DNA of 24,754 nucleotides from a virus: the IMG/VR virus record IMGVR_UViG_3300025601_000113, positions 1-24,754 of that record. One strand, given 5' to 3'. Below, in pieces: positions 18,791 to 24,754 of this stretch. The position numbers and the translations under genes were made by a program. The notes under the pieces were generated by a model that did no database searches, was not told the origin of the DNA, and saw only the letters and a program-made list of their open reading frames with translations. Position 1 is the stretch's first letter. Every line of letters starts with the position of its first letter.

Positions 18791-19512
18791 GTGTCTGTGG
18801 TGGTGGTGAATCACTAAGATACATGAGAAAGACATTAGATGAGTTTAAAAGACTCTGTGATGATGTTCTTATTGCCCTCTGTAATGCCACACAAGCCGAG
18901 AAAGACCTACTAGACAAGTATTGCTTCAAATACTACGAAGACAACCGAGAATGGGGCGTATATCAGCCCGATATAAAAACAGACTTATTAACTAAGGCTG
19001 GAGAAATGAATCCTGATTGGATTGTAGCTTTAGATATGGATGAGGTGTTCGCACCTGAGTTCACACGGGAAGAAGCTGAGAAATTAACCATGTCAGACGA
19101 AATAGCGTACAACTTCCTTGTTGTTAATCTTTATAATGACGAAAAACACTTTGCTCATGATGTTGGGATACAGAGATTTTGGAATATACGCTTTTATAAG
19201 TTTCTACCAGAATATGGGCTCCAATTTTTAAGGAAGTCTTTACACTGTGGACTTGCACCTCCTATATATTATAAATATGGCTGGCACGCCCCTTACTATC
19301 TTTTACATTACGGACTAATGAACCCAGAAGACAGGGCAAAGAAAGTTAAAAGGTATCAACAGTTTGACCCTAACAAAAGATTTAAAGCAGGCGAGTACTA
19401 TAATGACTTGCAAAGGGAATTAACTATGCGTAAATGGAATCCTAAGGAACTTTTAAACAAACTTAGCGTTTCACAAGAAACACAACCTAGGAAAACACCA
19501 AAACTCAAATGA
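18751..19512 (+). CDS. Glycosyltransferase family 2-like
   Basis: This 253-aa protein's N-terminal nucleotide-sugar domain has IRIIGIGVCGGGESLRYMRK and DVLIALCNAT, then DWIVALDMDEVF with a DxD motif (Asp 95, Asp 97) that binds the metal and nucleotide sugar. A His-rich middle (NDEKHFAHDVGIQRFWNIRF, in part) and HYGLMNPEDRAKKVKRY follow, as in GT2-type transferases that decode glycan substrates on surfaces. It opens a glycan locus of seven genes overlapping by 4-67 nt. It has no signal peptide, so it works in the host cytoplasm or at its membrane. Confidence 0.78.
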   Translation: MVQRTSEIRIIGIGVCGGGESLRYMRKTLDEFKRLCDDVLIALCNATQAEKDLLDKYCFKYYEDNREWGVYQPDIKTDLLTKAGEMNPDWIVALDMDEVFAPEFTREEAEKLTMSDEIAYNFLVVNLYNDEKHFAHDVGIQRFWNIRFYKFLPEYGLQFLRKSLHCGLAPPIYYKYGWHAPYYLLHYGLMNPEDRAKKVKRYQQFDPNKRFKAGEYYNDLQRELTMRKWNPKELLNKLSVSQETQPRKTPKLK

Positions 19513-20330
19513 GAATCGTATACATAGGAAAACATGGTAATAGAATGTCAGATAATACAGAAGGACATATTACACGTGCTTTAGAATCATTTGGGCATAA
19601 TGTTTTACGCATACACGAGGACAATGTTTTTGTTGAGGACTTTGAAAGTTACGATATGTTGCTTTTCCATAAAGGAGGAAAAAAAATAAGAGAAATACTA
19701 AAAGTTGCTAAGTGTAAAAAGGTTTGCTGGTATTTTGACAAGATATGGGATTTAAGAATTAAATGGTTTAACGATATATACCCTCTTACAGATACAATAT
19801 TCATGACAGATGGAACTTGGGCAAAACAATATCCAAAATGTAAAGTTTTAAGACAGGGTATAGGTAACGGGTTTGTCGGTAACAAAAAGGAGATAGGCAG
19901 TGAGGTTGGATTTATAGGTTCTTTGTATAAAGATAGAATACAATGGTTTAAAGACCTAAAAGATAAGTTCGATATACATAATTATTTTGGTTACTATAAT
20001 GATGACCTTAATGACCTGTGTGCATCGTTAAAAATAATAGTAGCTCCAGACTTCCCTTCAGATAATGATTATTGGTCTAATCGTGTATATCTTTTGGTTG
20101 GCTCTGGTGGGTTCCTTATTCACCCGTATTTAAGAGGTTTATATGAGGAATGGGGAGACAATCTTGTTTATTACAAGAGTACAGAGGAGTTGCATCAAAA
20201 GATTCAGTATTACTTAGATAATCCTAGTGAGTTAGAAGTTATGAGGAGAAAGGGTTATAATTTATGTAATAGTAAGTTCACTTATAAAGACAGGGTTAAA
20301 GAACTATTAAATATATGTCAAAACCAATAG
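19509..20330 (+). CDS. Glycosyltransferase, GT1/CgeB-like
   Basis: This 273-aa protein begins MRIVYIGKHGNRMSDNTEGH, a Rossmann start with a glycan-acceptor-type loop, and has EVGFIGSLYKDRIQWF. The C-terminal half (about 188-270) has YWSNRVYLLVGSGGFLIHPY, GLYEEWGDNLVYYKSTEEL, and YYLDNPSELEVMRRKGY. This G-G-F-L...E.G..LV.Y....EL pattern is that of GT-B transferases with a CgeB/Glyco_trans_1_2 C-terminal domain. It overlaps the upstream gene by 4 nt (ATGA). Confidence 0.78.
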   Translation: MRIVYIGKHGNRMSDNTEGHITRALESFGHNVLRIHEDNVFVEDFESYDMLLFHKGGKKIREILKVAKCKKVCWYFDKIWDLRIKWFNDIYPLTDTIFMTDGTWAKQYPKCKVLRQGIGNGFVGNKKEIGSEVGFIGSLYKDRIQWFKDLKDKFDIHNYFGYYNDDLNDLCASLKIIVAPDFPSDNDYWSNRVYLLVGSGGFLIHPYLRGLYEEWGDNLVYYKSTEELHQKIQYYLDNPSELEVMRRKGYNLCNSKFTYKDRVKELLNICQNQ

Positions 20331-20788
20331 ATAGATTAGATTTTTGGAAAAAGAGGATTGATGAGGCTAGTAAAAGTAGAGAACATTATTCTGTATATGT
20401 TACAAAGCAAGACCATTGGGATTTGATAAACAAAACACATAAAGAGATATTATTAAATAATTGCTCCGGTAAAGTTTTAGATGCTGGGTGTGGGTATGGT
20501 CGTTGGAGTGAACTATTTGAAGATTATACTGGAATAGATTTCAGCCCCGATTTTATTGCTAAGGCAAAATCATCATATCCTGATAAAAACTTTATTGTCG
20601 GTAATTTAAAAGAACTACCATTTAAAGACGAGGAGTTTGATTGGTCTTTTTGTGTATCTATTAAAAAGATGGTTATGGATAATCTAGGAGAAGCAGAATG
20701 GAACTTAATGCAGAAAGAACTTGAGAGAGTATCAAAGAAAGTAATAATTCTAGAGTATGAAGACCCGGAACCATTTGAAATCATTTAA
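20315..20788 (+). CDS. Class I SAM-dependent methyltransferase
   Basis: This 157-aa protein carries GKVLDAGCGYGRWSELF (motif I, SAM-binding), YTGIDFSP (motif II acidic residue), and LKELPFKDEEFDWSF (motif IV region). It matches small Methyltransf_11-type enzymes. Within a glycan locus it probably methylates a sugar or an intermediate, though protein or small-molecule substrates are possible. It is shorter than most (often about 200-250 aa), ending soon after motif V. It overlaps both neighbours (16 and 32 nt). Confidence 0.8.
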   Translation: MSKPIDRLDFWKKRIDEASKSREHYSVYVTKQDHWDLINKTHKEILLNNCSGKVLDAGCGYGRWSELFEDYTGIDFSPDFIAKAKSSYPDKNFIVGNLKELPFKDEEFDWSFCVSIKKMVMDNLGEAEWNLMQKELERVSKKVIILEYEDPEPFEII

Positions 20789-21731
20789 AGTTGGCTCAAT
20801 CGTATTAGCTACAGAGCAAGGTCTTGGTTATCTAGCTAAGTCTTTTTATGACAATGGAATCATAACTGATGTGTATGTTCACCCTCATAGTTCTAGGACC
20901 AATCATTATGAATGGTATCCTGACAGGTTAATAAACATTGATAGTCTATTGGAATGTGATGTACTGTTCTTCTTCGAAGAAGTGTTTAACTGGAAGCTTA
21001 TTGTTAGAGCCAGAGAGAAAGGAATAAAGACAATACTCATGCCAATGTATGAATGTACTCGCTCTCCCCTCCCCTACTCCCCTGACCTTATTTTAAGCCC
21101 ATCCGAGCTAGATTATGACTACTACGATAGGGTAGGGGAGAGGTTGAATGTTCCTGTTGATGTTAAATGGAAACTAAGAGAAAAGGCTATAACCTTTGTT
21201 CATAATGCGGGTAATGGTGGTCTTGGTGGTAGAAACGGGACAAAGGAGTTACTAGAGTCTATGAAGTATGTTAAAAGCCCTATTAAACTAATCATAAGAA
21301 GCCAAGTTCCAATAAAAGAGATTAAAGACAATAGGATTGAATATCGTATAGGTACTTTTAATGATATATGGGATGAGGGTGATGTATTTATTTTTCCCGA
21401 GAAGTTTAATGGTTTATCACTTCCCTTGCAGGAAGCTTTTGCCAGTGGAATGCTTGTTATGGCTGGAGACCGTTATCCCATAAATACATGGCTACCGAAA
21501 GAACCTTTAATAAAAGTTGATTCGTACAAGAAAGAAAGACTAGCTGTTTCGTTTGATTCTGCTATTTATAAACCAACAGATATAGCCAAGAAGATTGATG
21601 AGTGGTACAATAGAGATATAAGAGCATACTCACAACAGGGTCAATTATTTAACCAATATAATTCATGGGAGAACCTAAAAGAAAAATATATAAAAGTAAT
21701 GTCGCAGTTATTGGAGGGGCAGGATTTCTAG
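20757..21731 (+). CDS. Glycosyltransferase, GT4/GT-B-like
   Basis: This 324-aa protein has an N-terminal Rossmann-like part (SIVLATEQGLGYLAKSF, DVLFFFEEVFNWKLI), FVHNAGNGGLGGRNGTKELL (nucleotide-binding loop), and DVFIFPEKFNGLSLPLQEAF-ASG with the conserved E-x-F/N-G-x-x-L-P-x-x-E-A-x-A-x-G pattern of GT4 donor-binding sites. It transfers a sugar from a nucleotide donor, specificity unknown. The start ATG lies 32 nt inside the methyltransferase gene; the epimerase starts 67 nt before its end. Confidence 0.78.
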   Translation: MKTRNHLKSFKVGSIVLATEQGLGYLAKSFYDNGIITDVYVHPHSSRTNHYEWYPDRLINIDSLLECDVLFFFEEVFNWKLIVRAREKGIKTILMPMYECTRSPLPYSPDLILSPSELDYDYYDRVGERLNVPVDVKWKLREKAITFVHNAGNGGLGGRNGTKELLESMKYVKSPIKLIIRSQVPIKEIKDNRIEYRIGTFNDIWDEGDVFIFPEKFNGLSLPLQEAFASGMLVMAGDRYPINTWLPKEPLIKVDSYKKERLAVSFDSAIYKPTDIAKKIDEWYNRDIRAYSQQGQLFNQYNSWENLKEKYIKVMSQLLEGQDF

Positions 21732-22639
21732 GAAGTCATCTTGTTAAACATCTAATAGAAGACCGAAAATGTAATGTGGTTGTTATTGACAATCTAATAT
21801 CAGGACAAAAGTCTTTCGTACACGACAAAGCAAAGTTTACATACCACGACATCACACAGTCAGAGTCCACACTAAGAAGGATTTTTACAGACAACAAGAT
21901 TCAGTATGTGTTTAATTACGCAGCTGAGCCTTATATACCTGTTTCATTTGAAAGACCACTTCATGTATTTGATATAAACGCTAGAGGAGCTTTAATGGTC
22001 CTTAACGCAGCACAAGAAGCAGGAGTGAAAGGTATCCTACAAGTTTCGTCTGCTGAAATATACGGGAAAGTAGATGGAATGATTAAAGAAACAGATGTCG
22101 CTAGCCCTCATTCAACTTATGGAGCATCAAAGCTTGCTATAGATACGCTTATACAAGCAAGGTGGAAAGAAGCAAAAACACCAGCTATCGCACTTCGCCA
22201 ATTTAACTGTTACGGAGAAAATGAAACACATGAATATGTTATCCCTGTAATCATAGAACAGATTTCGAATATAAAAGGTAAAAAAGGAAAGATATATCTT
22301 GGTAATAATTCATCAAGAGATTTTCAGTATGCCAATGATGCAGTAAAGATGGCAACAGAGCTATTAGAGAAAGGACAGTTCGGAGATGTATATAATATGG
22401 GTTCCGAGTCTACTATATTGATGTATGACCTAGCGAGTATAATAGGTAAATTGATGGGGAAAGATATTAAAGTTGTTCCTGATAAAAAACGAATGAGACC
22501 ATGGGAAATATGGCATCTTCAATCAGATAACACAAAGCTTTATAAAACAATCAAAGCAAGACCATCGATGAAACTTGAAAACGGTTTAATAAAAACAATT
22601 AAAGACTATGAAAAAAATGGCTGGTGCTACAAAATATAA
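21665..22639 (+). CDS. NAD-dependent nucleotide-sugar epimerase/dehydratase (extended SDR)
   Basis: This 324-aa protein has AVIGGAGFLGSHLVKHL with GxxGxxG (17-23) for NAD binding, VIDNLISG, VSSAEIYG (Ser 128/129) and the catalytic YGASK (Tyr 152, Lys 156). These are features of extended SDR enzymes such as UDP-glucose 4-epimerase or GDP-mannose 4,6-dehydratase. Length is normal. The acceptor is not decided from sequence; with the aminotransferase next to it an amino-deoxy sugar is likely. The start at 21665 overlaps the transferase by 67 nt, the largest overlap in the locus; no other in-frame start exists before the NAD motif. Confidence 0.88.
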   Translation: MGEPKRKIYKSNVAVIGGAGFLGSHLVKHLIEDRKCNVVVIDNLISGQKSFVHDKAKFTYHDITQSESTLRRIFTDNKIQYVFNYAAEPYIPVSFERPLHVFDINARGALMVLNAAQEAGVKGILQVSSAEIYGKVDGMIKETDVASPHSTYGASKLAIDTLIQARWKEAKTPAIALRQFNCYGENETHEYVIPVIIEQISNIKGKKGKIYLGNNSSRDFQYANDAVKMATELLEKGQFGDVYNMGSESTILMYDLASIIGKLMGKDIKVVPDKKRMRPWEIWHLQSDNTKLYKTIKARPSMKLENGLIKTIKDYEKNGWCYKI

Positions 22640-23477
22640 AGAGTTTGAATCAAAGTTCTCTCAGTATGTACAGCATAAATATGCTGTTAGTTGTAACACT
22701 GGAACTTCAGCACTTCATTTAGCTTTACTTGCTCTTGATATTAAAAAAGGTGATGAGGTAATTGTTCCAGACTTTACAATGGCTGCGTGTGGATTCGCTA
22801 TAGCATATACAGGAGCTAAACCTGTTTTTGTAGATTGTGATGACACTTTAAACATGGATGTATCTTTGTTAGAGAAAAAGATAACAGGGAAAACAAAAGC
22901 CATTATGGCTGTTCATATTTATGGAAGGCTTTGTAATATGAAAGAAATTATGAGGATTGCCAGCAAATATAAACTCAAGGTTATAGAAGATGCTTCTGAA
23001 GCTCATGGTGCTGTATTTAATTCAAAAGCTGATATAACTTGTTTCTCCTTATACCAAAACAAAATAATAAACGCTGAGGAGGGCGGTGTATGTACAACAA
23101 ACAGTAAAAAGTATTCTGAGCTAATGAATTACTATAAGAATATGTGTTTCAATAAAAAGCATAACTATTTTCATTCACATATAGGATATAACTACAGGAT
23201 GCCAGAATCGCAAGCAAAACTAGCGATTAAATCTTTGGCTCGTGTAGATAAGGAGATTAAAAGAAGAAGAAAGATGGAATCTCTTTATATTAAAAAGTAC
23301 GGGGAAACAATGCCAGAAAGAGATGTTGTTTGGGTCTTTGATAGTTTAAATAAAATCAAAGGAGAAGATACTAGACCTTTCTTTAAACCTTTATCGAGCT
23401 TCCCTATGTTTGGTGGTAAATGTAAATCACCTAAAGCACTTTATTATTCAAAGAAAGGTAACTATATAAAAATATGA
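22608..23477 (+). CDS. DegT/DnrJ/EryC1/StrS-type PLP sugar aminotransferase
   Basis: This 289-aa protein has GTSALHLALLAL (cofactor phosphate loop), GDEVIVPDFTMAA, VIEDASEAHGA (Asp 128 holds the PLP pyridine nitrogen) and SLYQNKIINAEEGG with the Schiff-base Lys 152. Then RMPESQAKLAI. It transfers an amino group to a keto-sugar nucleotide made by the epimerase/dehydratase. It is shorter than usual (typically 360-400 aa): the region after the catalytic domain is compact. The PLP and Lys motifs are intact, so activity is likely. It overlaps the upstream gene by 32 nt and the next by 4. Confidence 0.87.
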   Translation: MKKMAGATKYKEFESKFSQYVQHKYAVSCNTGTSALHLALLALDIKKGDEVIVPDFTMAACGFAIAYTGAKPVFVDCDDTLNMDVSLLEKKITGKTKAIMAVHIYGRLCNMKEIMRIASKYKLKVIEDASEAHGAVFNSKADITCFSLYQNKIINAEEGGVCTTNSKKYSELMNYYKNMCFNKKHNYFHSHIGYNYRMPESQAKLAIKSLARVDKEIKRRRKMESLYIKKYGETMPERDVVWVFDSLNKIKGEDTRPFFKPLSSFPMFGGKCKSPKALYYSKKGNYIKI

Positions 23478-24157
23478 AACAAATAATTGTAGGTTTTGGA
23501 GAAATAGGTCGGGGATTACATAAAGTAATAAAAGGAGACTACTATGATGTACATGGTGAGACTTCTGACAGAGTAGAGTACAGTTACGATGTAATGCACA
23601 TCTGTTTTCCCTATTCAGACACATTCATTCAAGATGTTGAGATGTATGAGGACCTTTGGGATACAAAATTAACTATCGTACATTCTACTGTTCCAGTTGG
23701 AACTTGTGATTCACTTGGTGTAGTTCATTCTCCTGTTCGTGGAGTTCACCCTAATATAGATAAAGGAATCAAAACATTTACAAAGTATTTCGGTGGTAAA
23801 GGAGCAAGAAAAGCATCTAAGCTATTTGAAGCTCATGGTATAAAAACAGTTGTTACTCAATTCGCCCGTACAACAGAAGCTCTTAAATTGTGGGATACAA
23901 CACAGTACGGGGTTATGATTTTACTCAACAAATATATGAAAAAGTGGTGTGATGAGAATGATGCTGATTTTGACCTTGTCTATACAGATGCAAACAAGAC
24001 CTATAATGAGGGCTACAGGAAATTAAAGCGTGATGAAGTTATGAGACCTTATTTGAAATATGTGGAGGGTAAAATAGGTGGGCATTGTGTAGTACCTAAT
24101 GCTCGTTTATTTAAAAGTATTCCATCAACACTTATAAAATGGTTCAACAAGATATAA
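23474..24157 (+). CDS. Short UDP-sugar dehydrogenase-like protein
   Basis: This 227-aa protein has IIVGFGEIGRG (Rossmann GxGxxG, 7-14), VMHICFPYSDTFI, IVHSTVPVGT (70-77), VHSPVRGVHPN, and GGHCVVPN (202-209), whose Cys corresponds to the catalytic Cys region of UDP-glucose/ManNAc dehydrogenases. It is about half the usual length (about 400 aa) and lacks the C-terminal UDP-binding domain. From memory, proteins of this shape occur as a compact family next to sugar genes, so it is probably not broken. Substrate is unknown. Confidence 0.75.
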   Translation: MKQIIVGFGEIGRGLHKVIKGDYYDVHGETSDRVEYSYDVMHICFPYSDTFIQDVEMYEDLWDTKLTIVHSTVPVGTCDSLGVVHSPVRGVHPNIDKGIKTFTKYFGGKGARKASKLFEAHGIKTVVTQFARTTEALKLWDTTQYGVMILLNKYMKKWCDENDADFDLVYTDANKTYNEGYRKLKRDEVMRPYLKYVEGKIGGHCVVPNARLFKSIPSTLIKWFNKI

Positions 24158-24327
24158 GAAAATCATTCAGATGTTTTGCTTGCGGAAAGAAACAGTTTAT
24201 ATCTGTTGGCAAGGTATCTGGAACAATAGAGGTCAAGTGTAAATGTAAAATGATAAATACATTCTCTTTGACTAATTGTAATATAAGTGATAAAATTATC
24301 TCAATAGAGAGCCATGAGCTTCCATAA
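24139..24327 (+). CDS. Com-like zinc-ribbon protein
   Basis: This 62-aa protein has FRCFACGKKQFISVGKVSG (Cys 12, 15) and EVKCKCKMINTF (Cys 34, 36), resembling the Mu Com family (C-x-x-C ... G-x-x-x-I-K-C-x-x-C-x-x-x-N). Com acts as a translational activator of the Mu mom gene by binding its mRNA; in other phages Com-like proteins have unknown targets. It overlaps the dehydrogenase by 19 nt. Its TAA (24325-24327) is in frame with the following gene, which starts 6 nt later. Confidence 0.6.
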   Translation: MVQQDIRKSFRCFACGKKQFISVGKVSGTIEVKCKCKMINTFSLTNCNISDKIISIESHELP

Positions 24328-24333
24328 TATATA

Positions 24334-24754
24334 TTGGTATTTAGTGATACATCAGGAAAACAAGGTCTAGTTGAGGACACAGATTATATTTGTGGAACAG
24401 ACTCAACATCATATCCATTAGCAGACAAAGCTAGGAACGCTAACCGTCATTATTATAAGGCGGTTATTGACATACTTAAAGTTTCAGGTCGTGTTCAGTT
24501 TGATGATTCTAATCATACAACGCTACCAGAATACACTTTCACACTTGTTGATTCTCAAAAAGATTATTCACTACCAACAAACCTTTTAAAATTATGGGCT
24601 ATTGAAGTTAAGGATACCGCAGGAAACTGGACAAAACTATCAGAGGTGGACATAGACGATATGAAAACCACTATTACAGACTTTGAGGATACTCCTAGTA
24701 TTCCAAGAAGGTATGATTTGAGAGGTGATTCAGTCTTTCTATATCCAGCTCCGG
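24334..24754 (+). CDS. Head-tail connector/neck protein (partial, 3' end outside window)
   Basis: The frame is open from TTG at 24334 to the window edge (140 codons). It reads VFSDTSGKQGLVEDTDY, YPLADKARNANRHYYKAVI, RVQFDDSNHTTLPEYTFTLV, KDYSLPTNLLKLWAIEVKD, and DLRGDSVFLYPAP at the end, as in phage neck or head-completion proteins that follow capsid genes. An ordinary ATG is absent near the start. The -10-like CATAAT (24323-24328) ends 5 nt upstream, so this may be another leaderless start, but the -35 is poor. Its place after a glycan locus shows that the cargo sits inside the morphogenesis operon. Confidence 0.7.
   Translation, partial: MVFSDTSGKQGLVEDTDYICGTDSTSYPLADKARNANRHYYKAVIDILKVSGRVQFDDSNHTTLPEYTFTLVDSQKDYSLPTNLLKLWAIEVKDTAGNWTKLSEVDIDDMKTTITDFEDTPSIPRRYDLRGDSVFLYPAP

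Noticed and set aside
23474-24157. Truncated, broken sugar dehydrogenase
   Set aside because: Both ends of the catalytic set (GxGxxG, HSTVPVG, GGHCVVPN) are present with an intact frame; more likely a compact family than a pseudogene.

Overview
The window is a stretch of a tailed double-stranded DNA phage genome (Caudoviricetes-type), AT-rich, read with standard stop codons (TAA, TAG and TGA all end genes). I see no integrase, repressor/Cro pair or attachment site, so lifestyle is undecided. The host is not shown directly. Two features are, from memory, frequent in Patescibacteria/CPR genomes and their phages: the VGIGT-type fibre C-terminus at 1-198 and the small His-rich protein at 2927-3142. 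Several transcripts also look leaderless. A CPR host is an inference only.

Layout. 1-198 is the end of a tail-fibre gene. 235-2809 is a lysis region: two small membrane-anchored proteins, a two-domain metalloprotease/lytic protein, a holin-like protein and a secreted transglycosylase. 2927-3470 holds three tiny overlapping genes. From 3494 to 11032 everything runs on the minus strand in three early-type operons. The first carries the replisome organiser and two small genes. The second carries a recombination module (Rad52-like annealase, YqaJ exonuclease, SSB-like protein, NinG). The third carries accessory genes, including duplicated repeat proteins and a cytosine methyltransferase. 11033-11399 is a divergent control region with a DnaA box, opposed promoters and a structured leader RNA on each side. 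From 11400 the plus strand carries three tiny genes, 11-bp iterons, small and large terminase, portal, scaffold and major capsid. After a terminator and a new promoter at 17861-17906 come three small virion-type genes, a seven-gene glycan locus (three glycosyltransferases, a SAM methyltransferase, an NAD-sugar epimerase, a DegT-type aminotransferase, a sugar dehydrogenase), a Com-like zinc ribbon, and the start of a neck/connector gene.

How it works together. All three minus-strand operons, plus the plus-strand operon after the capsid gene, start from promoters with the same design: a TTATCMACAG element (a perfect DnaA box in three cases) starting 17 nt upstream of the -35 hexamer and 39-40 nt upstream of the -10. 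This suggests that one factor, perhaps host DnaA, controls them together. Two terminators carry the next promoter's -35 hexamer in or at their loop. Several promoters place the -10 only 6-8 nt before the start codon, which predicts leaderless mRNAs. Other items to look at are a 161-nt tRNA-like RNA with an encoded CCA end, four copies of a 22-bp repeat at gene 3' ends read in different frames, and a signal-peptide protein whose only plausible start is ATA.
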